Under the pieces are notes generated by a model that saw nothing but the letters and a program-made list of their open reading frames with translations, was not told the DNA's origin and ran no database searches. From assembly GCA_910586395.1 (NCBI GenBank), contig CAJUFX010000007.1, positions 4,517-68,516 of the forward strand: a DNA stretch of 64,000 nt, written 5' to 3'. Positions 42,115 to 51,204 of this stretch are shown here, in pieces (positions within the stretch are counted from its first letter, which is position 1; every line of letters begins with the position of its first letter). Both the position numbers and the translations under genes were made by a program. This DNA is from an uncultured Bacteroidales bacterium (GTDB lineage: Bacteria > Bacteroidota > Bacteroidia > Bacteroidales > P3).

Positions 42115-42903
42115 ATGAAAAAGAAAGGAAATATCATGAACGGAAAGGCGATTTATATGCCGAAAGGCGCGGCTGGCGAATACAGCAAGTACGCCTGCAA
42201 CTTCTACAGGGGTTGCAGCAACGGATGTTCATACTGCTACCTTAAGCGCGGCGTGTTGAAGCACGCTTGCAGCGGCGATAAGCCCGTGCTCAAATCGTGC
42301 TTCAAGAGTGAAGAGGATGCGATTAGAACATACCATAACGAGTTATTATCCATGCTTGCCGGTAAGAATGGAGAAGACATCAAGAAGCATGGCATCTTCT
42401 TCTCTTTTACGTCCGACCCGTGCCTGCCGGAAACGATAGCCCTCAATTTCGGCGCAATCAGTAGGGCGATGAAGTATGGCGTACCGGTGCAGATCCTGAC
42501 CAAATGCACGGAGTGGGTTTATACAGACTTTGGTGCAGGACTTCAATATGACCTGAACGCAAGGAAATACCTTTCGGTCGGTTTTACGCTTACAGGTCGC
42601 GATGACTTGGAGCCGAACGCGGCCCCGAACATGGAACGCATCAAGGCTATGAGACTTATTCATGGCATGGGCATACGGACGTGGGCAAGCGTAGAGCCGG
42701 TAATTGAAATAGCATCCAGCAAACGGTGTATCGCCGATACGTTGGGTTATTGCGATGAGTACAAAATCGGCCTGTTGAGCGGCCGCAAACCCGACTACAG
42801 CAAAGAAGATGTGCGGGAGTTCGTAGAATGGGGAGAAAAAGTTCTACACGGAGTCGTGAAAATCTATTGGAAAGAAAGTGTACAAAAATTCGTAAACGAT
42901 TAA
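42115..42903 (+). CDS. DUF5131/phage Gp37-Gp68-like radical SAM protein
   Basis: 262 residues (Met 8 at 42136 is an alternative start). The radical SAM cluster motif C-x3-C-x2-C is in FYRGCSNGCSYCYLKRG. FFSFTSDPCLPE and VPVQILTKCTEW match the spore-photoproduct-lyase-like and Gp37/Gp68 families. It lies 8 bp after the methyltransferase gene. The substrate is unknown. Confidence 0.75.
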   Translation: MKKKGNIMNGKAIYMPKGAAGEYSKYACNFYRGCSNGCSYCYLKRGVLKHACSGDKPVLKSCFKSEEDAIRTYHNELLSMLAGKNGEDIKKHGIFFSFTSDPCLPETIALNFGAISRAMKYGVPVQILTKCTEWVYTDFGAGLQYDLNARKYLSVGFTLTGRDDLEPNAAPNMERIKAMRLIHGMGIRTWASVEPVIEIASSKRCIADTLGYCDEYKIGLLSGRKPDYSKEDVREFVEWGEKVLHGVVKIYWKESVQKFVND

Positions 42904-42918
42904 AACAGGAGGCGACAA

Positions 42919-43428
42919 ATGGAAATGGATCACATATCGACAAACAAGGAACAATCCAGAAGGTTGCTTGCATGCGGCGTATTGAAGGAAACAGCGGATA
43001 TGTATTTGGAGACAGCCAATATACCGCCGGTCGAATACCATCATATCGCGTGGAAAATAGGACAGAAAAGTTGGTTTTCGCATGAAGAAAACCGTGATAT
43101 TATTCCGGCGTGGAGTCTGACGGCATTGATAAAACTTATACCTATAGGCACGTACACGGTTCTTAAAATGACAAAGAACGATGTGGAATGGACTGTCGTC
43201 TATGAGCAAAATCTCAATGTATTGTTTAGCCATTGCAATGAAAGCATTATGGAGGCGGTTGTCAGGACCGTCGAAGACTTGAAGAAAATGGAGAAAGAAA
43301 AGGAAGAAAAGGAGAGGGAATTTAATGAACGCTGTGATGCTTATCGGAGAATGTATCGCGGCGCAAAGGACGAGAACGACTTAAAAAATAGAATCAATGC
43401 GTTCCGTTCCGGAAAAATTGATTGGTAA
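42919..43428 (+). CDS. Conserved hypothetical protein of the phage-like block
   Basis: 169 residues. It begins MEMDHISTNKEQSRRLLACGV, has PAWSLTALIKLIP, and ends in a charged coiled-coil (EDLKKMEKEKEEKEREFNERCDAYRRMY). This resembles short phage proteins often found in Bacteroidetes accessory blocks, but no function is known to me. It is spaced 15 bp after the DUF5131 gene. Confidence 0.6.
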   Translation: MEMDHISTNKEQSRRLLACGVLKETADMYLETANIPPVEYHHIAWKIGQKSWFSHEENRDIIPAWSLTALIKLIPIGTYTVLKMTKNDVEWTVVYEQNLNVLFSHCNESIMEAVVRTVEDLKKMEKEKEEKEREFNERCDAYRRMYRGAKDENDLKNRINAFRSGKIDW

Positions 43429-43445
43429 TCTTAAAAACAAGTGAC

Positions 43446-43721
43446 ATGAAAGCAAGAATAAAATCATCCGGAGAAGTGGTCAAAGTTTATCGCACAAATC
43501 GGTCGGCGTTATGCCTTGAAGGCATAACGTGGTTGTATAAAGATTATAACGGGCGCAAGTACTGGGGTGACGAACTTGAAATAGTTCCCGATGATATGCC
43601 GTTGTCAGATGAACCGCTTATCTCTATGACGGAGTTGCGCAAAGCACTTGATGCTTGTGTCGAAGCAGGTTATATCAATGTATATGGGGCGAATAAGGTT
43701 GTGGAATTTATTAACATATAA
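43446..43721 (+). CDS. Small conserved hypothetical protein
   Basis: 91 residues from ATG 43446, following a GTGAC spacer. KARIKSSGEVVKVYRTNRSALCLEGITWLYKDYNGRKYWGDELEIV looks like a small SH3-like barrel of the type seen in phage proteins, followed by a helix. Not assigned. Confidence 0.6.
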   Translation: MKARIKSSGEVVKVYRTNRSALCLEGITWLYKDYNGRKYWGDELEIVPDDMPLSDEPLISMTELRKALDACVEAGYINVYGANKVVEFINI

Positions 43722-43727
43722 CCAGGT

Positions 43728-44354
43728 ATGATGAATAAGAACATGCGTCAGCAGGTTTATGACAAGTACGCAGGTCATTGCGTTTTGAATCAAGCGGATA
43801 TGAAGAGGTATCTTAAATTGAATAACCACGTTTGGAATAGGAAGCCGATATTGGATGCTTGCTGCGGCGGGAAGATGTTTTACTTTGCCAAGGATGATCC
43901 CCGTGTGCTTTTCCAGGACATTCGTGAAGTTGAAACGACCTTATGCGACGGGCGGTCGTTCTCCGTCAAGCCCGATGTTGTTGCGGACTTTACCTTAATG
44001 CCTTATCCTGATGAATCGTTTGCGATGGTAGTGTTCGATCCGCCGCACCTTGTCTATAGCCGTGGCAAGAAATCGAAAACAGTTGATATATATGGAACGT
44101 TATCGGATAAAACGGCTCCAACCGGATATCAGCATATCAAATACGGCGCGTTGTACTCGGATTGGCGCGACCTACTCCGTAAGGGATTTTCGGAGTGTTT
44201 CAGGGTGTTGAAGTCCGGTGGTTTCCTCATATTCAAATGGTGCGATATTGATATTAAGGTTTCAGAAATATTGGCATTGACCGAGCATCAACCTGTGTTC
44301 GGACACAAGTCCGCCAAACGGTCACAGACCCATTGGATTTGTTTCATGAAATAA
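43728..44354 (+). CDS. Class I SAM-dependent methyltransferase, possibly DNA adenine type
   Basis: 208 residues. ILDACCGGKMFYF is a SAM-binding-type motif, VVFDPPHLVYSRG is a DPPY-like catalytic motif (DPPH here), and FSECFRVLKSGGFLIFKW follows as in methyltransferases. The His in place of Tyr/Trp is unusual. It may modify DNA or another small substrate. It follows the small hypothetical by 6 bp. Confidence 0.7.
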   Translation: MMNKNMRQQVYDKYAGHCVLNQADMKRYLKLNNHVWNRKPILDACCGGKMFYFAKDDPRVLFQDIREVETTLCDGRSFSVKPDVVADFTLMPYPDESFAMVVFDPPHLVYSRGKKSKTVDIYGTLSDKTAPTGYQHIKYGALYSDWRDLLRKGFSECFRVLKSGGFLIFKWCDIDIKVSEILALTEHQPVFGHKSAKRSQTHWICFMK

Positions 44355-44365
44355 AGGTGTGACAG

Positions 44366-45301
44366 ATGAAGATAGGACTGATAGACGTGGATGGTAAGGG
44401 CGCACGCTATCCGAACCTCGCCTTGATGAAGCTTGCGGCGCATCATAGGCGGAGGGGCGACAGAGTGGAATGGGTCAATTACCTTGACACGTATGATATT
44501 GTGTACAAGTCCAAGGTGTTCAACTTTTCGGCGGACGACCAGACTGCCATCAATGCGGCTGAAGTCGTATGTGGAGGCACCGGGTATGACCTCCATAAAG
44601 AACTGCCGGAAGAGATTGACGCCTTACAGCCGGACTATTCTATCTATCCGGGCGTTGATGCCAAGACCGCCTACGGCTTCTTGACACGCGGATGCCCGAA
44701 TAGATGCAAATGGTGTGTCGTACCGAAAAAAGAGGGGCTTATCCGTCCGTACATGGATGTAGAGGAGATCGCCGTTGGTGGCCGGAAGCGCCTGATCCTG
44801 ATGGACAATAACGTCCTTGCTTCCGACTATGGCTTGCGGCAGATTGAGAAGATTGTACGTCTTGGTTATTATGTGGACTTCAATCAGGCGATGGATGCGC
44901 GTCTTGTGACCGATGATATAGCCAAGTTGTTGGCACAGGTCAGATGGATTAAGCGTATCAGGTTCGGATGTGATACGCCGCAACAGATATCCGATTGCGA
45001 TCGAGCGATAGAACTCATTGATAAGCATGGTTATAAGGGGGAGTACTTCCTTTATTGCATTATTATGGACGATATGGTCGAGGCCTTGACGCGTCTTAAC
45101 CATTGGCGCAAAAAGGGCGGGCGGTATCTGCCGCACGCCCAGCCTTTCCGTGACCTTGACAATCCCCGGCAGGTAATCCCGCAATGGCAGCGCGACATGG
45201 CGCATTGGGCGGACCGTAAAGCCTTATTCCAGGCTTGTAAATTTGTGGATTTTGAGCCGAGAAAGGGGTTTGTATGTGCGGATTATTTTAAGACTGAATA
45301 A
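44366..45301 (+). CDS. Radical SAM protein with an N-terminal B12-binding-like part
   Basis: 311 residues. The N-terminus IGLIDVDGKGARYPNLALMKLAAHHRRRGDRVEW resembles the Rossmann segment of B12-binding radical SAM proteins. FLTRGCPNRCKWCVVP has the C-x3-C-x2-C cluster motif, followed by LILMDNNVLASD and RIRFGCDTP. The second radical SAM protein in 3 kb, in phage-like company. Substrate unknown. Confidence 0.75.
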   Translation: MKIGLIDVDGKGARYPNLALMKLAAHHRRRGDRVEWVNYLDTYDIVYKSKVFNFSADDQTAINAAEVVCGGTGYDLHKELPEEIDALQPDYSIYPGVDAKTAYGFLTRGCPNRCKWCVVPKKEGLIRPYMDVEEIAVGGRKRLILMDNNVLASDYGLRQIEKIVRLGYYVDFNQAMDARLVTDDIAKLLAQVRWIKRIRFGCDTPQQISDCDRAIELIDKHGYKGEYFLYCIIMDDMVEALTRLNHWRKKGGRYLPHAQPFRDLDNPRQVIPQWQRDMAHWADRKALFQACKFVDFEPRKGFVCADYFKTE

Positions 45302-45314
45302 AACGGGAAATACT

Positions 45315-45587
45315 ATGAAAGTGATTATACGCAGAGAACGCTACGATGTTTTCGATGAAGACAAGATATGGGCCGACTATAGAGGGCCTGTACCTCATGT
45401 GATGATGTATAACGGCTTTTATTGGCAGAGGATGATTGTCCACGGGACGGATGCGGAAAAGGTCGTGAGCATTTTAAGGATAAACCTGCGCAAGGGACGG
45501 CAGTCGGTCAATCTCAACAAGACGGCCGGCATACCGGTCACGTTGCCGAAATTCAAGGTCAAGTTCCTGCCGGAAGAAGAGGGATGA
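45315..45587 (+). CDS. Small hypothetical protein
   Basis: 90 residues from ATG 45315: MKVIIRRERYDVFDEDKIWADYRG and a basic C-terminal half with LRINLRKGRQSVNLNKT. It follows the radical SAM gene by 13 bp and is probably in the same operon. No family recognised. Confidence 0.5.
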   Translation: MKVIIRRERYDVFDEDKIWADYRGPVPHVMMYNGFYWQRMIVHGTDAEKVVSILRINLRKGRQSVNLNKTAGIPVTLPKFKVKFLPEEEG

Positions 45588-46260
45588 AACCTTGTACTCG
45601 GATAGGTATGGATTGTTGAACCATTAAAACAGATACTGGCATGTAGGAATATAGCGGACATACAGTCGCAAGCCGACAGGAACCGGCGGGACGGTTTTCG
45701 GGAAGCATGTTTCCGGTAATTTTACTTTTGTTCGGGGAAGGGCATTGACCATAGTGGGGCGATGCAGGGGATTCGAAAGAAGAAAACGGAAACCGTTGCC
45801 AAAGGACGCCATGGAGGTATTGCGGCAAGTGCCGAAAAGGGTGTGAGTCGGCAATCACATTCATCGGGTGCGGGAATACTCAAATTCCTTGCCTGGGAGT
45901 GTTATACCCTAAAATGAACGAGGACAATTACAAACATGTTTATGAAATTTGACCGCAAAAAGAAAAAAGAGAAAACAAAGAAAAGTAACAAAAGAAAATA
46001 AAGAGTAATAAAGAAAAACCATCATAAAAAAGTAAAAAAGATTCTTTTTTTGATTTTTTAACAAAAATCAACCAAAGAATCAAAAAAAAGAAAAAAACGC
46101 GCGACTTTTGATTTCGGGGCTGTCCGGAGACGCTTTCCGAATGCCGATAGGAAAACGATTTTCCTGGGCAGCCTCAAGTCAAAGAACCTTAAAAGGAGAG
46201 GGGGCTTTCCGATTGGGTGTTGATGAAAGAAAAAAGTTGCGCCAAAAAAGAAAAAAAACT
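45588..46260. other. 670-bp region without a clear gene; A-rich tract and hairpin
   Basis: From about 45955 to 46110 the plus strand is dominated by A-runs. A two-tier hairpin spans 46040-46081: GATTCTTT and TGATTTTT pair with AAAAATCA and AAAGAATC. A 22-codon Lys-rich frame (45936-46001) and a 12-codon frame (45914 on) are present but unsupported. An AT-rich replication-origin or regulatory region ahead of the DnaC-like gene is possible. Confidence 0.5.
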
Positions 46261-47067
46261 ATGGAAAAGATGAACAACAGCCGGGATGTGTTTGTTTTTC
46301 AGACCGCTTGGCGGGAAATTTTGGTGACCTATCCGGATAGCGTCCGCTTGGAAGTGTATGATGCCGTTATGGATTATGCAGCCACAGGCGAAGTCCCGGA
46401 ACTTAAACCGTTGGCCAAAATGGCATTTTCGTTCATCAAGGCCGACATCGACAGACGGGATGCCGTTCAAAAAGAATTGTTGGATGCTCTCTATGCCGAT
46501 GCCGGTTGTGACGACGGACGGAAACGGAAAAAAGAACGGCGAGGGCGGAAGTCCAAACGCGACAGACAGGACGGAGAGGACGGCGGTATGAAATTCAAGC
46601 CGGACTTCGTCCCCGGCAAAGGACAGGGACTTATTTACCCTGCCGTAGGGGAGGCCGAGGGCGATATCCTGAACTTTGTCGCCAGGAGATGGAATGCTGT
46701 TTGCGGTGATAACATGGGGCTGCCGAAAGTCTCGACCTTGACTGCTTCACGGCGCAAGAAACTGCATCGGCGCGTCAAGGAGTGGACCAAGAATTTTGGA
46801 GAGAATATCTCCGACACCGTGGCACGCCTCTTTGCCGCCATCAGGCAGTCGGACTTCCTCCGGGGCGAGAACCGGTTCGGCTGGCGGGTCACCTTCGACT
46901 GGATTGTCAAGAATGCCACCAACGCGCTCAAGGTGCTGGAGGGTAACTACAAGGCTTGCGACCGCCTGCAGGTTCGGCCGTGGTGCGCCCGCGACAGTGC
47001 CGACTTCGGGAAAGAACGCGCCGGCAGCGGCAGCGCTTCCTGGTCGCCTATAATGAGTATTATGTAA
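46261..47067 (+). CDS. DUF6291-like replication-associated protein
   Basis: 268 residues from ATG 46261 (earlier in-frame codons sit in the A-rich tract). The N-terminus FVFQTAWREILVTYPDSVRLEVYDAVMDYAATGEVPELKPLAKMAFSFIKADIDRR is a DUF6291-type domain. Then a basic linker and a helical C-terminal domain with RKKLHRRVKEWTKNFGENISDTVARLFAAIRQSDFLRGEN. In phages such genes sit beside DnaC-like loaders, as here. Probably an initiator or loader partner. Confidence 0.65.
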   Translation: MEKMNNSRDVFVFQTAWREILVTYPDSVRLEVYDAVMDYAATGEVPELKPLAKMAFSFIKADIDRRDAVQKELLDALYADAGCDDGRKRKKERRGRKSKRDRQDGEDGGMKFKPDFVPGKGQGLIYPAVGEAEGDILNFVARRWNAVCGDNMGLPKVSTLTASRRKKLHRRVKEWTKNFGENISDTVARLFAAIRQSDFLRGENRFGWRVTFDWIVKNATNALKVLEGNYKACDRLQVRPWCARDSADFGKERAGSGSASWSPIMSIM

Positions 47068-47086
47068 TGGATTGTTTAACACAAAG

Positions 47087-47803
47087 ATGATCGTCATGAC
47101 ACCTGAACTGAAAGCATACTGGAGCCGCCTAGAAGAATTGGATCGCCTGTGGCGGCAAAGAGAAGAACTCGCACGGAAGCCCGTCTCGGCCGATGTGATA
47201 GAAGCTTATGCGCTCCACCGCCTTGAACATTTCACACATGGGGCGGAGATAGACAGACTGTACCGGGAATATGTGCATCAACTGGCGCTTTACTTCGCAC
47301 AGGACCCGGCCGGCAAGATACCATCTTATAAAGGGGTCTTGCTTACCGGCGGGGTCGGTTCCGGCAAGACCACTCTTTTCAAGGCGTTCGACCTGACGCA
47401 TCACTACATTCAGGGCGAACGAATCTTGACCGACAAGAACATTCGGCGGCTGACCATCGTCTCTTGTAATAGCATTGCACGGGCCTATGCTGATGAGGAA
47501 AGCGGCGGGGTCGGGTGTTTAAAGCAATATTTTACAGGCGACTATGTGTTTGATGACCTGGGAAGCGAAAATGCGTCCAAGTATTATGGCAAGGTGATGG
47601 ATGTGATGGGCGAAATCATACAGGAACGCTACAACCATAGTGATAAAATCCGGACGTATGTCACAACCAATCTGTGCTACTCTGAAATCGAGAAGAATTA
47701 TGGCCAGCGGGTGGCGAGCCGCCTGTGTGAGATGTGCAGCTGGTTCGCTCTCGGTGACGAGGTGGACTACCGTCGCAAATACTATGTGCAGTATGAGGCG
47801 TGA
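47087..47803 (+). CDS. DnaC/IstB-like AAA+ ATPase
   Basis: About 238 residues from ATG 47087 (TTG 47072 and ATG 47096 are options). Walker A is LLTGGVGSGKTTLFKAF, Walker B is DYVFDDLGSEN, and TYVTTNLCYSEIEKNYGQRVASRLCEM holds sensor 1 and the arginine-finger region. DnaC-like helicase loaders bring the replicative helicase to an origin. With the DUF6291-like gene just upstream it suggests autonomous replication of the excised element. Confidence 0.8.
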   Translation: MIVMTPELKAYWSRLEELDRLWRQREELARKPVSADVIEAYALHRLEHFTHGAEIDRLYREYVHQLALYFAQDPAGKIPSYKGVLLTGGVGSGKTTLFKAFDLTHHYIQGERILTDKNIRRLTIVSCNSIARAYADEESGGVGCLKQYFTGDYVFDDLGSENASKYYGKVMDVMGEIIQERYNHSDKIRTYVTTNLCYSEIEKNYGQRVASRLCEMCSWFALGDEVDYRRKYYVQYEA

Positions 47804-47840
47804 CTATTGTGTATCGTAAAATATTCAGTAAATTTGTGGT

Positions 47841-48722
47841 ATGGAAAAGCAGGAAACGGAATTACTGGCACGTCTCGAAGATACGTCCCGGGCATATGCC
47901 GAATTGGCCTTGGGGGAACGGGTATTTGATTACGCCAAATATAAGTTGTATCAGATTGTAGGCAGTTCAACACGGTTGGAGGGGGCTACGCTGACGGACG
48001 GCGAGGTGGAGGTGCTGTTGGAGCAGGGGCGGACGGCCCCCGGCAAGTTGCTGGAACACCATTTGATGGTCAAGGATAACTATAATGCCATGTGTTATGC
48101 CTTGGATCGGGCGCGGGCTGGCGAAATTATTACGCCCTCTCTTTTAAGGACTTTCAATGCGCTGAATGTCAAGCAGACGGGGAGCGTAGTGCAAACCATT
48201 CTCGGTAGTGTCGATATGACCAAGGGAGAGTTTCGGGTGTCTGCCGTCAAGTCGGACGCATTGGGTTACTATCAGGAAGCCTCCAAGGTGCCGGCTTTGG
48301 TCGATGGATTGTGTCGCCGGCTTCAAGCCGGTATGAGAGACTTGACCGGCTTGCAGGCACAGTTGTTGTGTGCGTTTGATGCCCACAGCGACTTGGTGCT
48401 GATACATCCGTGGTACGACGGCAACAAGCGGACGTCGCGTCTGTTGATGAACTATGTGGAAACTTATTTCCACCTGCCGCTGACCAAGGTGCATAAGGAG
48501 GACGTGGGGGAATATCTGTCGGCTCTGAAAGACTTGAAAGAGACGGGCAACCGCCAACCTTTCCGCCGTTTTATGATTTGCCAGCATATCAAGACCCTGC
48601 AAGGCGAAATGCAGGAATACAGACAACACTGTACCCAGTCGAGTTATTTGGAAAAAGAATTGACGGCGGAGCAAAAAGTCAAGCAAGCCGAGCCAGTCAA
48701 GAGACGTGGACACAGGATTTGA
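47841..48722 (+). CDS. Fic-family AMP transferase with N-terminal inhibitory motif (class II)
   Basis: 293 residues. The catalytic motif HPWYDGNKRTSR is at 189-200 (His189). An inhibitory helix motif (S/T)xxxEG is present at 43-48 (STRLEG), which in class II Fic proteins keeps the enzyme off through Glu47. It transfers AMP to target proteins. The basic C-terminus ends in KRRGHRI. It is followed by a terminator and so closes the replication block. It may control host physiology, act in defence, or be carried as a toxin. Confidence 0.88.
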   Translation: MEKQETELLARLEDTSRAYAELALGERVFDYAKYKLYQIVGSSTRLEGATLTDGEVEVLLEQGRTAPGKLLEHHLMVKDNYNAMCYALDRARAGEIITPSLLRTFNALNVKQTGSVVQTILGSVDMTKGEFRVSAVKSDALGYYQEASKVPALVDGLCRRLQAGMRDLTGLQAQLLCAFDAHSDLVLIHPWYDGNKRTSRLLMNYVETYFHLPLTKVHKEDVGEYLSALKDLKETGNRQPFRRFMICQHIKTLQGEMQEYRQHCTQSSYLEKELTAEQKVKQAEPVKRRGHRI

Positions 48723-48750
48723 TTGATTTTTCCTATTGCATCTTTTAGCG

Positions 48751-48783
48751 AGGGAGGTTTCTAACGAGCCTCCCTTTTTTTTG
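48751..48783 (+). terminator. Rho-independent terminator after fic
   Basis: AGGGAGG (48751-48757) and CCTCCCT (48769-48775) flank an 11-nt loop, followed by a run of T's (48775-48782). Confidence 0.8.
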
Positions 48784-48821
48784 CTTCTGTTATTCTCGAT
48801 ATCTCTGAAATAGAAGGCGTT

Positions 48822-48885
48822 TTCATGACATTCCAAAACGACAAAAACGACAAAAACAACAAAAACGACGTCATTTTGTCATGAA
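48822..48885. repeat. Iteron-like array: four 9-bp repeats inside an inverted repeat
   Basis: AAAACGACA occurs at 48835 and 48844, AAAACAACA at 48853 and AAAACGACG at 48862. The array is framed by TTCATGACA (48822-48830) and TGTCATGAA (48877-48885). The following 150 bp are AT-rich. It resembles a replication-origin iteron set or a multi-site operator. The 48723-49051 gap holds nothing else besides the fic terminator. Confidence 0.65.
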
Positions 48886-49051
48886 TTTAGGCGCCGCATG
48901 AAATTCTTGCAAAAATTATAATCTGATTTTCAAATATTTATTGTTTTTGGAAACTATGCAAGTTTTGTGGATGCCAAAACTTTACCCATAGCTTTGTTGT
49001 GTTGCAACACAAAATAAACATTTTTTACAAAACTTTTAAAAACAGACGATT

Positions 49052-49957
49052 ATGTTGCTGGATTTGCAAAAAGAAATCAGGGAGAAGATGGCGGCTATGG
49101 AAGCGTCCGCTTCCAAACCGCGCGTGACGGCTGACCAGATGGTGTCGTTCCTTTCCAAGATGGAAGTCGAGAACAAGATGGACATTAAGGAATTGGTCGA
49201 GGGTGGCGATTTGCGCCGCTTGGCCTATGGCCGTCTGACCAACAAAATGTATGATTATACCGTTAAGAGCGAGAATGGCGAACAGGAGTTCTCGCATACC
49301 GGCAAATTGTACATCTCAGGAAAAGATGGCGATGCCAAGATTGGCGTACTTTCCAGATTCGATAAAGAGGTGGACCAAACGCAGTACATGGGACACGTCT
49401 TTACCCCGGAAGAAAGGAGCAATCTGTTCATGAACGGTCAGGCCGGTAATGTCATCGAAATCGACCGGAATCATGGTAAGGAGGGGGTGGAGCCTCAATT
49501 GGAGAAATGTTTTGTCACTTACGACCGGGAGTTGAACCGCTTCAAGGCCGTTGCGGTGGATAAAATCTCCGACAAGGCATTTTCTCAGATTTATGGGCAG
49601 AAACTCTCCGAAGAGCAGCAGACCATCCTCAAAGAGGGCAAGCCCGTTCTGTATTCCGCTAAGGGGAACGATGGTCAGGACCGCAATGTGGTCTTGCAGT
49701 TCGATGCCTTTGAGTTCGGCCTCAAACAATGGCCGGCCATCTTCGCGGCTCCGCGTCAGTTTCTGGGGGCTAAATTGGATGAGAGTCAGCGCAAGGCTCT
49801 TGCCGAGGGACAGGATGTGGAACTTCACGACATGAAGAAAAAGGACGGCACTACGTTCAATGCCAGAGTCAAGCTGAACGATAATGCCAAGGTGGTGTTT
49901 GTCGCTACTGCCAAGCATGAACAGAAAACCGAAAAGAAGGCGTCTCTGAAAATGTAA
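49052..49957 (+). CDS. DUF3945-domain protein
   Basis: 301 residues. A basic helical N-terminus is followed by repeated DUF3945-type blocks, e.g. MGHVFTPEERSNLFMNGQAGNVIEID, QKLSEEQQTILKEGKPVLYSAKG and LGAKLDESQRKALAEGQDVELHDM, with the pattern LxxEQxxxLxxGxxVxL. Such proteins are very common on Bacteroidetes conjugative elements; their role is unknown. It starts the right-hand gene block. Confidence 0.7.
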   Translation: MLLDLQKEIREKMAAMEASASKPRVTADQMVSFLSKMEVENKMDIKELVEGGDLRRLAYGRLTNKMYDYTVKSENGEQEFSHTGKLYISGKDGDAKIGVLSRFDKEVDQTQYMGHVFTPEERSNLFMNGQAGNVIEIDRNHGKEGVEPQLEKCFVTYDRELNRFKAVAVDKISDKAFSQIYGQKLSEEQQTILKEGKPVLYSAKGNDGQDRNVVLQFDAFEFGLKQWPAIFAAPRQFLGAKLDESQRKALAEGQDVELHDMKKKDGTTFNARVKLNDNAKVVFVATAKHEQKTEKKASLKM

Positions 49958-50033
49958 AGGACCTGGTTTGACGAGGAAGCGAGGAGTGGATGATCTACCC
50001 CTCGCTTCCTTTTAATATTCAAATACTATTATT

Positions 50034-51197
50034 ATGGAAGACAATAAAATCAAAGCAGCAAACGAGACTGTCCAGGAAACTGGCTCGAAAACGGAGGTCG
50101 GCCCGACGGTGGAGGCCGGAACCGGACAAGCGGGAGATGACAGGCGGGCGGCTCGTGCCGCGAAAAAAGCCGCGCGGCGGGAAGCCAAGGAGGCCAAACA
50201 GAGTGTCGGCAGTGGAGATGGCGGTGGATATATTGCGCCGCATACCCAGGTGGGGCGGCCGGACCCCAATAAAACAGAGGGTGGGGTCGCAATCGATGTG
50301 ATGGTTACGAATCTGATTACTCGGTGGCGGGCCTATCGGGACGAATGCCGCAGGCGGAAGTTCCAACAGGGCGCCTTGTCCGGCAAGGAGGGTGTGCCGA
50401 CGGAACAGACCATGACAGATTGGACGAAAGAAAAACTTACCCCTTTTTTACAGGGCTTGGCCGCCCAAGGTGTTGATCTGACAGCGTTGTATCGCACGGG
50501 GGATGCCGACCGCCTCATTGCCGGCAAGATGACGGCCAATAACTATACGCTCCATGAACCAGGCAAACGGCCGCGGGATGGGCAATTGTTTTTGCACGAT
50601 GGAAAGATACACTGTGCAATGACTATGTCTCAGGCATCTGTGTTGAAAGCATTCAACCAATATCATCTGACGGATGAACAGATCGCACGATTGGACACAC
50701 AGGGCTATGTCGCTACCGATACCGACTTAATTCAGTACAATACAACAAGTAAACGGTTGCGATCCACTCCGTTGGCTGATATAAGAGTGCCGGAAAAGTG
50801 GCGCAATCATCCGATTAGTGCCGAAGAGCAGGAAGTCCTTAAACGAGGTGGAACGATTCAGGTGGAGATGCCGAATAAAAAATCGGTGTTCTTGTCCTTT
50901 AATCCAATACGTAGCGTGATAATGCTTGAGAGTCTCAATAAAAATCATTTGTCGTTGGCACCCAAGCGGCAACAGGACAAATTGCCGACGAAAATTTCCG
51001 GGCGTAGTCAAGGCCGGGAGGTGGGGCAAAACGTTGGCGACACCGCGGCCGACCAAACCGTCAAGACCACTCTGGCACATAGCGTGGTAAAAGAGGATGG
51101 CATGGTTGAAAAGAAAACGCAGACCGTCGAGGTTAAGCAGGAAGTTACACTCGATGAGAAAAAGCAGAAACACGTACAAACAAAAATTAAACTGTAA
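50034..51197 (+). CDS. DUF3945/DUF4099-related protein
   Basis: 387 residues. The N-terminal 90 residues are Ala/Arg/Lys-rich and disordered. MTDWTKEKLTPFLQGLAAQGVDLTALYRTGDADRLIAGK, then LTDEQIARLDTQGYV and ISAEEQEVLKRGGTIQVEMPNKKSVFLSF repeat the DUF3945 pattern. The tail is long and charged. It probably works with the 49052 protein, 76 bp upstream, and the repeat protein 7 bp downstream. Confidence 0.6.
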   Translation: MEDNKIKAANETVQETGSKTEVGPTVEAGTGQAGDDRRAARAAKKAARREAKEAKQSVGSGDGGGYIAPHTQVGRPDPNKTEGGVAIDVMVTNLITRWRAYRDECRRRKFQQGALSGKEGVPTEQTMTDWTKEKLTPFLQGLAAQGVDLTALYRTGDADRLIAGKMTANNYTLHEPGKRPRDGQLFLHDGKIHCAMTMSQASVLKAFNQYHLTDEQIARLDTQGYVATDTDLIQYNTTSKRLRSTPLADIRVPEKWRNHPISAEEQEVLKRGGTIQVEMPNKKSVFLSFNPIRSVIMLESLNKNHLSLAPKRQQDKLPTKISGRSQGREVGQNVGDTAADQTVKTTLAHSVVKEDGMVEKKTQTVEVKQEVTLDEKKQKHVQTKIKL

Positions 51198-51204
51198 ATA
51201 AGCC

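Noticed and set aside
45914..46001. Two tiny frames (12 and 21 residues) in the A-rich region
   Set aside because: Too short, no support beyond an ATG; Lys codons follow from the A-runs.
48835..48870. A CRISPR array
   Set aside because: Units are 9 bp with no spacers and no cas genes nearby.
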